Below are positions 10,109 to 23,189 of a stretch of 64,000 nt of DNA, in pieces. The number at the start of each line of letters is the position of its first letter. Position 1 is the stretch's first letter. A model generated the notes under the pieces. That model had not been told where the DNA came from, searched no databases, and saw only the letters and a program-made list of their open reading frames with translations. The position numbers and the translations under genes are program-made. Origin of the DNA: Lateolabrax maculatus (lineage: Eukaryota; Chordata; Actinopteri; Acropomatiformes; Lateolabracidae); contig CM062218.1 of assembly GCA_031216445.1 (NCBI GenBank), positions 11,890,001 to 11,954,000 on the forward strand. The letters run 5' to 3'.

Positions 10109-13100
10109 ATGCACACCACGCAAAAGGACACGACCTACACGAAGATTTTTGTCGGGGGTCTTCCCTACCACACCACGGATTCAAGTCTCAGGAAATATTT
10201 TGAGGTGTTCGGCGAGATTGAAGAAGCGGTGGTCATTACCGACAGGCAGACCGGCAAGTCCAGGGGTTATGGATTCGTAAGTATCCCCTTGATCATCGCG
10301 CCTCTTTCCACCTACACTGCCCAGAACTTGACTCCAACTTGACACTTTTTACGCGTGCGGGAACGATCCTGCCGCCGCACGTCTCCGTCAAAGTGCGCAG
10401 CTGTGGCTGTCCGTCACAACCGCTCGACTAAAATGAATATATATATATATGTGTGTATAATATATATTTCTGCAGTCACGGGGCGTTTATGTTTTGATAA
10501 AGCAGGCCCTGCTTAAATTTGTCATTGGTTTGTGTTGCAATCTCGCACCCGCCGCCTTGTTGCGCGCTGGTATGCGCCCTGGCACGTTTTTAAAAAGCCT
10601 CCCTCTGACAGCTCCGGTGGGCAGAGAGAGAGAGAGAAGAGAGAAAAAAAAACAAACAAAAAAAAAACCTCAGGCTGATGTCCCGATGTGACAGAGTAGT
10701 TTTCACCCCGGTTTCATCATCTCCGAAGCTGTTTACAACGTTGGCGAAACAATGTCGTCCCACTCGTCGTAAAACCTGACGGACAGAGCAGCATTTCAGC
10801 CGCAGCGGTGGAGACACAAAGTCACCAAGATCTGTTTTTCATGTATTGTTTAACATATATGGGAGAGGTAACTTTGGCACATGTAAGTCGATGATGTACA
10901 AAGTTGCTCAGTCATCCTTGATATGCACAAAATATCTGTTTTTGTACGTTAAAACTAACATTTATAACATGTAAAACTATTTTTTCTCTCTATATATATA
11001 TGTTAAAAAGAGAGACAGAAGCCAGCTAGAGTAATGTGGTTGTTGTAATGAGAGCGATAATGGAGCCATGTTCAGTCAGCCACCTCAGCCTGGCTCCCAT
11101 TCACTGCTGATAGTTTCAACACATCCACATGAGGGTGATGGATGTGCCACTGCTGCCAAATACTTGCTGTTGGTGATGGCCACATGCGCAGGGATGCACA
11201 CAGACAGGAGGTTAACCTGCACCTCTTGCGCACACACCTACACACAATAAAATTATATTTTTCTCTCTTTCTTACAAAGACACATGCACCCTCCCATGAC
11301 TTTATGATGCTTTGGTCTTCAGACGTAACTATATGTGATGTGTACTATATGCTGTTGTTTAGCCGGCCCGTTGATCCTGTGAGTCTGCAGGAAAAGGAAC
11401 CCCACTGACACACCTGCTTCAGTTGTCCACATCTTTCTCATGCTCTGTGTTTTTTTCCCCGCTCGTCCCCGCTCAGGTGACGATGGCGGACCGCTCGGCT
11501 GCAGACCGGGCCTGTAAGGACCCCAACCCAATCATTGACGGCAGGAAGGCCAACGTCAACCTGGCCTACCTGGGGGCCAAGCCTCGGGTGATGCAGCCAG
11601 GTAAAGACGGCCAAATGAGCATAAATACAGTATTTAAAAACATCGTACATTTTGATTCTCCTCAACAAGCCATAGAAAAAGTGTTGGTTCTAAGATGTGG
11701 TTGTTTAAAGAGCAAATGTTCAATATAAATCACACAGACAGCGTGTTTAATCAACATAGCAAGTGATATTGTTCCCACAGTGTTTGTTTAGGAGAGTGGA
11801 GTTGGTTTTTCCTGGCAGCAAACAAGAAAATCTAGTCAAGCCTTCCTGATTTTCACCTCAGGGTTTGCTTGTTTTTTAAGTAGCTGCAGCAGATGTAAGG
11901 ACATGTTAGCAGGGTATTAGGTTATAGATCTTCGGCTCATGTTATCTAACCTATCAGGGACCAAAGGATAATAACGTTGGCTTTTTTAATGCTGAAGTCA
12001 CTTCCCCCCCCCCCCGTTATTTCCCCTGTTTTGCAGGTTTTACCTTTGGTGTTCCCCAAATTCACCCTGCGTTCATCCAAAGGCCTTATGGGTAAGTACT
12101 GATGAGTCTACATGTATTTTAGAGGAATGTTGGGATGTACACATTGCTTATGTAGAGACTAAATTATTCAAACATATTTGAATTTGAACTTTTCTCAGTT
12201 TAATGTGTGATAATTGATACTATCAGTTTGATTTTTTTTTTTTTGTTAGTCTTTTATGCTTTTTTCTCCGCAAACATAATTGATGGCTGATAGAGGTGGA
12301 CAGTTAGTTGTATGTAGCTTTGTCCTTTATTACTGTCCACCAAACAGCCAGTCAAACAGATTTTTCTAGGTTGGCCTGTTTGTAAAACTGTGTATGAGTG
12401 TATACATACTTGTACGTGTGTCTGTGCTGAGTGGAAAATGATGGAAACTTCCAGCCTGACTCAATGTTATCTATCTTTCTCTGGTTCGACAGGCTCGCTC
12501 TCAGTTAAACTAACTGTGCTGGTTTGTGGAATAGTTCTGCAAACATAATCACAGATCAGAGAAAGGAATTACCTGTAGACTCAAACACACACAAACAAGC
12601 TCTCAAAATGGTGATTATAGATGCATGTACGTGGGTTTTTCTGACCTTTTTTTTATTTTATTTGAATAGAGTTTAGAGCTTTGTGTGCGGTTATGAAGTG
12701 GTGTTGTAAGCTAAACCGTGTGCTGTCTTACTTTAATGACAAAAAAAAAAAAAAAAGCTTAATTGATTGAACTTTTGGGGTGTTTTCTTTTTCCTTTTTT
12801 ATGTGGAAGCGTGTTCACTTTGCCATGGAAGGGCAAAGTTTTTATTTTATTAATTTTTTTTTTTAATTGCTTTTAGCTTGTGGTTGACCTGTTTTGTTTA
12901 ACAGGATGTGCTGTTTCGTGTGTGTTTTGGCTGTCTTGTTGGAGTGAGTGGTGAATTTTCTGTGTGATTTTATGTCCCCCCCCCCCATCACGTCCTTACT
13001 CCCATTCCTTACATTATTGCCTCAAAATAACAAAACCCATCAACTGCTTGTGTGTGCCTATAGCATCTTCCTGCCGTTACTAGCAGTTTCTTACATTAAC

Positions 13101-13499
13101 ATAACGTAGCAGCAACAAATTCACTATGACAGTGTCTCTCTCGGCCGTATTACTGCTGATTCACTCTGTCAACTCTCTTGTCCTCCTTCTTGTCTCTATC
13201 TGTCTTTGTCTTTGCCTTTCTCTACATATGTGAGACTTGTGGTTAATGAGCGCCAATTAAAAATGTGTTTGTGGTCGTCTTATGACTGAATGACAAGCTT
13301 ATCGGCAATTATGTGAGCTCTAGTCATGGCAATATTACACTTATGTGTGTACACGTCCGGTGCCATTGGTACATATGAGTGTGAGCTCTTATTGTCTTTG
13401 TGTGTGTGTGTGTGTGCGTGTGTCTTTGTCCGTTCACGTGCACGCTCATTTTCAGCTCAGCTCACCAAAGTCTCCAGTGTGACACAAACAAATGTCTGG

Positions 13500-13536
<37 letters not shown>

Positions 13537-13664
13537 TCTCTCTCTCATTCTCTTGGAGCGAGCTTTCGTCACATGGGCTCGTGGTGTTAAGGAAAACAAG
13601 CGCGCCCATTGTGCCACACAAAGCCCCGAATGCTGACGCTGCAGTCGCATGAAGCTCTGTGTTA

Positions 13665-13696
<32 letters not shown>

Positions 13697-15265
13697 TTGG
13701 GGGGGGGGGGGGGGTCTGGTGACGGTGCGGGAGCGTCTCTCTCTGTCATCTAAGAGCAGGGCAGGGGCCATTTAAACAGGGTCAAAGTGGGTGTTTAAGG
13801 GGCCACATAAACGTTGAGCCTCTCCATGTGCATACACATTATCTTAACTGTTTTATTTTAACCAGAACCAGCTGTCAGTTTGTCTTTTACAATTAGCACA
13901 TAGTGAAACATATATAGATTATAATATATGGAAGTTAATTACTGACCAAAGTATTGACCAAGTACAAAACATTAGTTTGAGCACTAATCAATCAACCAGA
14001 GCGTGCCGGGGACATATACATAAGTGGATAACAAGTTTTGAAAGTGAGGATACAACTGTGAAGTTAATGATCCACGACAAATCCCTCAACTAGACTAATG
14101 AGGTATCCTTTGAAACTCCAATAGGAACCCAAAATCACACATTATAAACTGGCCTCAAAAGGGTTAAAATAAGTACAGCAATAAAGAAAAATAATAGAAA
14201 ACGAAAAAGTCCCAAAAAAAAAAAGAGAAAAAATATAGATGCTTGGTCACTTGTACTCACTTTAGTGACAAAGTTTCCATCCTTACACCTTCATCAGGGA
14301 GATTTAATTTAGTCAAACAGCACTGGCACCATACATATATAAATATCACTTAACCAGAGTTTAATTCACCAGTCAGAGATAACCAGCAGCACCTCTCGGC
14401 TTCCATACAATTAGGGACAAAGAGCTCCTCCGACCGAACAATGCAGTTTATTTATGAATGTCATAGAATAAACCAAGGAGTTTCAGCTCATAAAATAGAG
14501 AAATTTAAGGACAATATGTTGAAATGAAAAGCTAGATAAGAACTGCAAGCAGATATGATGCTTACAGCTACAAAAGGGAATGTCCTGTTCCTCTAAGATT
14601 TTTTGCTAAATGCCCTCGAACATCCTCAAACTGCTCAGAAGCCAAAACGACCTGTTTCAAACTTATCATCTTCATGTCATGACTTTAAATTTAATTTTGT
14701 AATTAGTTTTGTACTTGGTCTGTAGTATTGGTGTCAATAAACTTTAATGCACAGCGATCTGATCCGAGTAGCTTTCGATATGTGGATTATGATTCAAATG
14801 TCGTTGTACTTAATGTGAAACTAGACCCCAGGTCCATCTGTGTCTCTGTCATAATAACAAAAGTTTCGTGAGCAACTCCATGGAAGCGGGACAGGCGTGT
14901 ACTGCCAACCTCTCACACTTTCATGGTGCACAAACACATCACCTCACACACGTTAGACCCCCTCGCCTCAGTGTACGTTTGTCCTCTCTCCCTCAGCAGA
15001 CGGCAGGTTAGATGGCAGAGAACCTTTATTTAGCCTTGAACTTTAATGACCGCTGGGTTGCACGAACACAACATTCCAGTATCGACACACACACACACAG
15101 AATGAGTATTCACACTATATAGCAGCGTGGCTTCACAAAACAGCCACACAGTTACTGTGATATTTTTTACTTTATTAAGTTATGACTACCTTCAGGGAAA
15201 ATAGTTTTTTATTTTATTAGGGGGGCACATTGGATGAGTCACACAGAAATTTGCTCCCATGGCCA

Positions 15266-15352
<87 letters not shown>

Positions 15353-18300
15353 TATCAGTCTACGTGACCAAAACGCACTGAGCTAGGAGTTTGATTTCAA
15401 CGTACCACTGGAAGTCCTTCTTTTAAAATGTTAGACTAAAATAGCTACTGTCTTGAGCTGCAGCCTCTACACTCATATACAGTAGCTGCTGTTAAAAATA
15501 GGGTAACTTAAAGTTTGGGGGAATGCTAGATGTTTCTTTAATGACCTCTCAAGACTAACTGAAAGTGGTTCATAAAATGCACAAGCAGCTCTGTTGCATT
15601 TCTATGACATTGTTTGACTCACAAAGGAAAGTTTTATTTGTATTTTTAGTATAAAAGTCAATGCAGCAGAAACAGAGATATTGTCTTCTTTATTCCATAT
15701 ATTCTTCTTCCTTTTCAAAACCTGGTGCCTACATTACCCACAATGCAACGCAGTCTCAGTCAGAGATTCAGGTGTGTTACGCTAGAAGCAGATAATTTGG
15801 ACCTCGAGCCGCTAGCCTCAAGCAGAGATGAGGGGCTACAGAGGTCTGGTAGGCTCCCTTCTGTCCAACTCCACACCCCCACCATCGTAGTCTTCAGCCC
15901 CACACTTTCCCCTTTAATTCACTTTTTCATCTAACAGGTCTGATTGGCTAAGGAATACCGACTTCTCAGGCTTGTATGTTTAAATCAGCACAATACAGCC
16001 ATTGTAAATTCACAGACACTGTTATCAAGCCACTTAAACTCGGCTTGCTGCTCATTATTCCTACCATCTTCTTTTACATATCACCCATACCATACAGGCT
16101 CCTTTATTACTGTACTTTAGCTGACACTACAAAGCAAGCAGTCAAACATAATATTGAAAAGCACCCATTTGCAAGCACAGCGTGCAAAAAAAATAACAAA
16201 ACTCTGACTATTCCTGATTGATCACTAATCAGAAATGTTAAAACCTAATAAATAATTCTCACATTCAATTGAAGGTTCACCACATTTATTGATAGATAAC
16301 TGTTTAAACAGTTAATTTGCAAAAATTAACGTACAAAGTTAGATTTGTGTGAGAAAACCCAGACAATGTAACCATGACAGTTGCAGTTGCAGTGTGTATT
16401 GGTGTTACATATTGGATAATGGCCAGTCAGTGTGTCATCCACCTCCAGTGTGAAGGGTTTCCTCTCTGTCTGATGGTGGTCAATTATTCAGTGACTTACC
16501 TTTTGATTTCAGATAACAGACAGGAAACGTCTCTCCTCTGTTCTGTGTGGGAGTTTCTTAATCAGCCAGTTTTAGAGATGGCATCCGCTGAAATCATCCT
16601 GGAAAACCTGCCTTGCCCTGCTGAGTTTCATTAGCGTGGGTTTCAAAGGAGAGTTTCAGTGTCACATGACGATAAAAGGCTTTTTCTGAGCATTTTCCAA
16701 TTATAGTAACTCAGTCTTTTCAGTGCAGACATTTTGTTTCTGGCCTTCAAAAAATGGTCTAACCTGTGTGTTTGTGTTTGTACCATTTTATGTGTTAAGA
16801 CTAAGGCAACAGACAGTCACAGCAAACCTCTGCACTTACTCGGATTAAACCTTCCCTTTTCTTTTCTGTGTCATTTCAGTTGAGTGATTGTGCTGTGCAT
16901 TTGTTGTTGTTGTCATTGTTTCTGTAATCAGTCTAGTCGAGGTGGACTATTTTTACATATTTCTTCCTCTCTGACGCCTTGCTGTTGTTTTGTTTTTCCT
17001 GTTTTTCTCCTGGCGCACTGTTTTCGGTTGAGATGTGGGTTGGATTGGATAATGGAGTGCTGACAATAGGGTTGCCACGATAGATCCTGCCTTTCAACCT
17101 TTAACATTTTCGGCACCTCCTCTCCTCTCTCCCGATCCAGACTCAAAAAAGCGACCACCTGATGTTCATTTACGCAGACTCCGCTTATTATATTTGGTTT
17201 CCTTGATTTTCTCTCAACAGATTTGTGAGCCACCTTCCTTTTAAACTCACTTACAGTAACATAGCTGTTGCTGGAGCCTTGTGCAACAAATATCAAATTG
17301 TTTCTGTCAAGCCCGATGCTTCTCATTCCATTTGAATTAAAAGGAGATTGAATTTGATTCTTCTTTTATCTGTAAAGTGGAGGGAGGTTTTTTTCAGAAC
17401 ATCAAAATCCTAAAGCTTTCAAGTTTTTCCTTCCTGCTCTCACCTACAGTCAAAAGTTAACACTTCCCTTATCTGAACTAGTCGTGTAGAAATTCAAAAG
17501 CCTCCCTCACGCTTGCCGTCCGACTGAGTTTCCAGACCTTATAGAGTCTGGGGGGCGGGATAAGGCTATGTCATGGAGGGCAGAATGTGTTCATTGTTCA
17601 TAACTGTTTATTTAATCGAAACATCCCTCTGGGTGCGGAGCCTAGTCCCAGCTCCCCCCGCTGCCTCCCCGGCTCTTTGTCCCGACACAGAGGGGGAAAT
17701 GGCCAGCAGCGTCCCTTTTTGAAAACTGTCCAGCTGTCAAAGTGGCAGTGACACTTTCACAATGCTTCCCTGGGCTCATCTCCTCTGTCCGCACCCCCGC
17801 CCCGGGCACTGTAAGCCTCCCCTCCCTCTCCTCCCCACCCAGTCGCCCTCCAGCAGGCAGGGCGACGGCACCAGAGCCAAATCCACATGTGATGGACAAA
17901 CGAGCCGCAGGTTACAGATCCCAAACCTTTTTGTTTAAATCTCCCGTCCCTCTGCATCGCTCCACAACCACAACCACTCAAAACTGACCAAAACAGAAAA
18001 TATGAAATCTGTTCCCATAATGTTGTATCCCATAAAGAACACAACATCATCAGCTCTTCCAAATGTAATCATGCAAATGTGATTTTTCAGTAGATTTTTT
18101 TGACCCAGAGGATAAACACCTCTGGGTGTTCAAAGTTTTCTCACCTTCCAGTCTTCTTTTTACAGAGATTTCTATTTTGGCAACCCTATATTGTTCTAAT
18201 CCCTACTAGCAGGCATTTCCTTGGTGTTCTTGACTGGTGGATTGGACTGGGGCTGGGTGGTGGGCGGTGGGAGGGCGCTTGGCCGCAGTGTGATGAAGTT

Positions 18301-18734
18301 GGGTTTGGGTTTTAGGGTGGGTGCTATTGCTCTCAGACTGGGTGAATCAAACTAACCTGCCCTATGTGTGTTTGTTTCACAGCATCCCAGCCCACTATGT
18401 GTACCCTCAGGCCTTCGTTCAGCCTAGTGTGGTCATCCCTCATGTGCAACCTGCAGCCGCTGCACCTGCCACCGCTTCCTCCCCCTACATCGACTACACC
18501 GGAGCTGCATACGCACAGTATTCTGCAGCCGCAGCCAGTGCCGCCGCCGCCGCTGCGTACGAGCAGTATCCCTATGCCGCCTCCCCTGCCGCCGCAGGCT
18601 ACGTGGCTACTGCCGGCTACGGCTACGCAGTCCAGCAGCCTTTAGCCACCGCTGCCCCGGGCTCAGCCGCCGCTGCAGCCGCAGCCTTCGGTCAGTACCA
18701 GCCTCAGCAGCTGCAGGCAGACCGCATGCAATAG
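10109..18734 (+). CDS. rbm24: RNA-binding protein 24
   Basis: Four coding exons, 10109-10276, 11477-11600, 12037-12091 and 18383-18734, join in phase to 232 residues (human 236). The single RRM covers about residues 11-88, with RNP2 KIFVGGL (12-18) and RNP1 RGYGFVTM (52-59) split by intron 1. The C terminus is Ala/Tyr/Gln-rich with several poly-Ala runs and ends QQLQADRMQ, as in vertebrate RBM24. The protein regulates splicing, mRNA stability and translation of heart and muscle transcripts by binding GU-rich RNA. Teleosts keep two paralogues. The wording resembles rbm24a, but I cannot settle a versus b. Neighbours STMND1 and CAP2 match the human order. Confidence 0.95.
10277..11476. other. 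RBM24 intron 1
   Basis: Intron interrupting the RRM between GYGF and VTM. It contains short TA-rich and GA-rich runs and no recognisable exon or transposon. Confidence 0.7.
13400..13714. repeat. Compound microsatellite cluster
   Basis: TG run, TC run, second TG run and poly-G run within about 315 bases of RBM24 intron 3. The repeats account for the Ser/Leu-rich and Arg/Glu-rich open frames seen here. Confidence 0.9.
13941..14740. mobile_element. Inverted-repeat (MITE-like) element
   Basis: The left end contains GACCAAGTACAAAACATTAG (about 13955-13975). The right end contains TTAGTTTTGTACTTGGTC (about 14703-14720), its near-perfect reverse complement. Similarity continues outward (ATTGAC blocks) and weakly inward. 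No ORF is present. It fits a non-autonomous TIR element; the family is unknown. Confidence 0.55.
15273..15348. repeat. Long TG microsatellite in RBM24 intron 3
   Basis: 38 uninterrupted TG units, the longest simple repeat in the window. Transcribed in sense it gives a (GU)38 tract. Confidence 0.95.
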
Positions 18735-20585
18735 CAGCCACTGCAACCATTGGACATGCAGAGCGAGGAGGCCCGCCCACAGCCACAGATGATTGGTCCT
18801 GAGAGGGAGCAGCGAAGGAAAAGGAAGAGGGAGTGGCCTTAAAGGGGGGGGGGGGCGTGTCAGCGACTCAGAGGCAGAGTTGCTTTAAAAAGGTGATGAT
18901 GATGATGGTGATGATGATGGTGGTGGTAGTGATGATGATGGTGAGGTGGGAACTTTTTACAGTAACTTTCCAACTTGCTGTGCTTCAACCAAAAAACGAG
19001 AAAATGAAAAAAAGTCGCAGAACAAATAATGGAAAGTGATTTACTATTATTATTGTTGTTGTTATTACTATTATTATTATCATTACTATTATCAGTGTAG
19101 TAGAGTACTTATTTCTAGAGAAGAAATGCAGGAACTAATCCCTGTGGTTGGTATAGGTGTTAAACTAAGCCTTTAAGTCCTATTGCTGTCTTTAACGTTA
19201 GTTTAGAAAACAATTCTCTTTTTTTTCCCATTTTTTTTTCTCACCGTTTTCGGTTATTTGATGCCCTCATAACATTTATATTTATTATTGTTATTGTTAC
19301 ACATTGGGGGCTCTTCTTGTTCTTTTTGTCTTTTCAAGTGCATTTTTTTGAGTCAATATTTTCTGATAATCAGGGAAATGGAACCGTTTCCAATGTGTTA
19401 GGTATTATTATGTGACCTCTGTCAGGAAGTCGAAGAGTCGTAACTCGTCGTGTCACACATATTTGAAGAACTACCTTTTTATCTTCCTGATGCTGAATGT
19501 CCCTTTTTTTTTTACTCTGTGTCTCGACCTCTTGACCTATGCAAAGCAAACAAAACAACAAAGAAAAGAAACAAAAAACTGAAAATGTCATCAACTTTGA
19601 CTTGATTCTTGGACTAAAGGGGGACTTGGCAAACAAAACAAACGCACTGACAAAAGGAGAGAGGTTGAAAATGGCTTCAGACAATGAGAAACACTAAATC
19701 AGTTGCTTTTCACACATGTTTCACGCACACGTACACTGACACATGCATCCAGAGTTGCACACATAGCAGTCAAAGACAAAGGCAGCACAGTTGTGTTTCT
19801 CTCTGGCTCTGGGATGGAGAGAAAGAAAAAGAGAAAGAAAGAGGGAGAGAGCAGCTGCTGGTGGGGGTGGACAGAGCCGCTCCAGCGCCACACAGACCGA
19901 TCACTCTGGAAAGAACGCATCACTTGTGCTCGTTTGTTGAGCTGTCACATTTTAATCCCTGGCCGGGCCCATTTGGGAACCAACTTCACACCCCTCCGCC
20001 CAGAGCCCCACAGCCCCACAGCAGAGCCCCCCAGTCATTCAGCCCTGCAGCTGTCAGCACTTCCACCTCTGTGCTGCTGTAGTCTGGTGTCAGGTACACA
20101 CTCACAAACACACTCACACACACTTTTCACCAAAGCCACCCCAACAACTGGCCTGCCTCATGTCTGTCAAGAACACCAGGTGGGGTGGAGAGGACGGGGG
20201 TTTGACTCTTTGACGTTACGTTGGTCTGTGTGCCTTACATTTTTACTGCTATTTAAGAGAAGAAAAAAAAAAGAAAAAAGAGAGAAATCTACTATTTAAG
20301 ATATTTATTTTTGAGGGTTGACTATGTTGACGCTCTGAGAGTAGAGACTTAGTGGCGGTACTGTATTAATATCATTATGTACTCATCTCAAGGCATATAT
20401 AAGTTATTGATTAGTTTTAGTAGTAATATTATTATAATTATTATTATTATTAACATACTCAACTAAAAATGTTGATGTAGGAGTTATTTAAGATACTGTT
20501 ATGTGCACTGTACTTTTATTTTTTATCTTTTTGATTCCTTAGAACATATTAGCTTAATGCCTTTATGCCTTTTGTAGGGAATAAA
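18735..20585 (+). other. RBM24 3' UTR
   Basis: About 1.85 kb from the stop codon to an AATAAA at 20580-20585. It includes imperfect GAT/GGT triplets (about 18893-18943), ATT-rich runs (19040-19095, 20425-20450) and several ATTTA pentamers, a pattern common in regulated, unstable mRNAs. A second AATAAA at about 20832 could extend it. Confidence 0.6.
20580..20585 (+). terminator. Candidate polyadenylation signal of RBM24
   Basis: Canonical AATAAA after a long AT-rich UTR. Confidence 0.55.
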
Positions 20586-20839
20586 CTTTATTTAAATGCA
20601 GGCCTGTTTGCATGCAGATTGTACTCTGCCTCTTCTGTGTTTAGATAAGAGGAAAAAATAATAATAATTTTGACAAAAACAAGCAAAAATGCTGCTTTCT
20701 CCACTAGAATGTAAAGTCGTTGTCGAGGTTTCAGTAGCTGTGCTTCTTTTGCTTAATATTCATCAGATGGGCTATTTTACACTGTTGGGAATTTTTATAC
20801 TTGAATTATTTCTTACAAGGGAAATATGAAAAATAAATG

Positions 20840-22400
20840 ACAAAAAAACTTTTTAAGGAAGCTTTTCATTGTCACTGGATGGAGGCATGTAAAGTGTTAC
20901 TATTTAAATGCAAAGGTCCTGTTGATATTAAAACCTTTATTTCAGAATTTCAACACCATTTACTCAAAATTGGAATAAAATGTTCTATATTTAAAAAGCT
21001 TGGTGACATCTCTTTTCATGAGGACTGCAATCAAACTGAGGCTCCATGTAAGGTCATTTGAATGTGAAACACCTTTTTACACACATCCAGGTCATCTTTC
21101 ATCCTTCTATACATACACCTATGAATATAATTAATAAATCTCCTTTGTGCCTGCTATGTATGGAAGTGTTCAATATTAAATAAACACAAAACAATTTGCG
21201 ACATGTATTAAAACTCAACTCACTGTTTCATCATTCTTATTTTCATAACAACAGAGTTTTATTGGACATCGTTTTTATTTGATTGTAGACATTTTAATTT
21301 AATTTTTAAACTTCATATTGTCACTTTTCTTGACAGCGGTGTCGTCACCGCCCCCTCACCTTCCAGCCAATCACATGCTCTCTGCCAGATTTAGCCAGTT
21401 AGCTCCTGTTAGCCAGGGCAACACCCCTGTAAAGTGACATGAAATAAAACTATAAATTGAGAAAAAATGTCATTATGAAATTTAAAAAAAAAAACAAAAC
21501 AGAATTTTAGTTATATTTGCACTCATGAAATAAAAATGAACGTGACTGAAAATAAGAATTATGAAAAACCATTTCATTATAATAAGTTTTAACAACTTCT
21601 TATATTATTATACAACTTATATATTTTACACAATTTATTCATGTAACTACTTATTTATTTTTATTTTGTCCCTCCGGGACTCCATAGCCTGCATGTATTT
21701 GCGAGTTTAATTTGGGTCTTATTTCTCTGCCTGCAAGTTAACAAACACATCACACATGCCAGATGCTGCGCTGCTCCTCCTCACTGTGGAGACGTTATAT
21801 GAAACACTCTCACGTTACAGTCACACCCACAGTTTACATGGATACGACTGACACATAATAAAGTCTCTCAGGACTCAGTCTCTCAATGATTCATCCTCTC
21901 GCTAATCAATAAGTCATGTTATAAAGAGTGTGCCTCTGTGTCCCTGCCTTCTTTTACGCGGCTCTGGGGAGTATTTTTGGTCCCTGGTGAAACATGAAAC
22001 AGGCCCGCATACTGTAGGTGGGTGATCATGACATGGCATGGATACAGCAAGGCCTTATGGGTGAAATCAGCAGTTATCATAGCATCTGACCTCATGATAT
22101 AATAAAATTAAAGCTGTTGATGATGTAGAGCTATAATAGTGTCCTGATGAGACGGAGGGGCTTTCTAAAGTCAGTCATTACTTTCTAATAAGACAATATT
22201 TATAAAGGGTTTATAAGTTGTAACTAGTGGCTTTGTTAACAAATATTAAATGATCTGCTAAAGCTTTACACGTCAGTTATAAGCCATTTGGGTTGCCAGG
22301 TCGTGAAAATTCCCCTTGAGAGTTGAGCCATCTGACCACTTACTTAGACCAAAAACCATTTATTAGACTGCAGAATCAATTAAAAACTCTTTATTAGTGA
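20840..22400. other. Intergenic region, RBM24 to CAP2
   Basis: AT-rich DNA without a recognisable gene. The short open frame at 20837-21061 shows no coding features that I can recognise. Confidence 0.5.
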
Positions 22401-22406
22401 TTTATA

Positions 22407-23189
22407 AAAGGGGCACTCCACTGTTTTTTCCCATTACTCGAGAAGTGTCAATCAGCTCGTGAAAACAGTTACATAATGTCTTCTGTAGTTCTCTAAGAGC
22501 TTTGTCAAATCCTAAAAAAAACTGATGATTTCATCAGTGTTAAATCGACTTGGGATTTAATCACCAACCGAGTCTGAGATATCAGGGATTTCTGGCAACA
22601 CGTCTTCAAAGTCTCCATTGCTGTTAATAGAATCAATTAAGCTAATTTATAAATAGTTGTTTATTTGTATCTGGTTTTACTCACTAATAAACCGACACAA
22701 ATACACAGCACAGCAAAAATGGCAAATTTGGCGGAGCCGTGGTGCCCGAGAGGTCAAGGCGCGGACTATGAACTGGTTCACGTCCGGCTGGAGTCGGTTC
22801 CTTTGTTGCATGTCACTCCCCATCCCTCTCTGCTGCAGCTTTTGACTGAATGCATAAAATGCCCAAACAATCATTTAAGAAAGCCGCCATGGCCAATTAT
22901 CTGGTGTGACTACAAGGCTGGCAGCAAGCAGCAGGCGGGTACTATCTTGAAAACAACGCATGGACATTTCTGAACGTGTGAATGCCGCGCAACAAAAGAT
23001 GCAATCGTGTTGCATTATGGGTAGGATCCAGCGTTGTGGGACTTTGGCCCGCAGCCTGCTCGAGACTTAAAGTCCAAATATCTCGGCCCCTGTGGCATCA
23101 ATCACGACAAAACCTTTTTTTAATCCGTCTATCTCAAATCCCAGAACTTAATGAAAGTGCAGTACTAAATTGGTGGAGTACCCCTTTAA
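22407..23189. mobile_element. TIR DNA-transposon-like element
   Basis: Left end AAAGGGGCACTCCAC (22407-22421). Right end GTGGAGTACCCCTTT (23173-23187) is its reverse complement at 14 of 15 bases. Length is about 780 bp, with no transposase ORF, so it is non-autonomous. A tRNA-like segment lies inside it (22731-22830). Confidence 0.7.
22731..22830 (+). mobile_element. Possible tRNA-derived SINE fragment
   Basis: GTGCCCGAGAGGTCAAGGCG resembles an A-box region of Ser/Leu-type tRNA, and TGGTTCACGTCCGGC resembles a degenerate B box. These are followed by TTGTTGCATGTCACTCCCC, a phrase found after the tRNA head of common fish SINEs. The acceptor stem does not look functional, so I do not call a tRNA gene. 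Confidence 0.45.

Larger units (their letters stand above)
12092..18382. other. RBM24 intron 3 (6.3 kb)
   Basis: Large intron before the terminal exon. It holds TG runs (about 13400-13421, 13663-13692, 15273-15348), TC runs (13503-13550), a poly-G run (about 13697-13714), an inverted-repeat element (about 13941-14740) and a GC-rich island (about 17640-17900). No alternative exon with coding support was found. Open frames inside it do not look like real proteins. Confidence 0.6.

Noticed and set aside
13326..13771. Several long Ser/Leu-, His/Thr- and Arg/Glu-rich open frames
   Set aside because: They are translations of TG, TC and G microsatellites.
16928..17326. 132-codon minus-strand open frame in RBM24 intron 3
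   Set aside because: No recognisable domain, no splice partners, and it lies inside an intron. It could reflect conserved non-coding DNA, but there is no coding evidence.
19684..20299. 132- and 198-codon plus-strand open frames after the RBM24 stop
   Set aside because: They lie in the RBM24 3' UTR, are low complexity, and lack conserved motifs.
22735..22826. Possible serine/leucine-type tRNA gene
   Set aside because: The A and B boxes are degenerate and no closed acceptor stem is seen; a SINE origin is more likely.
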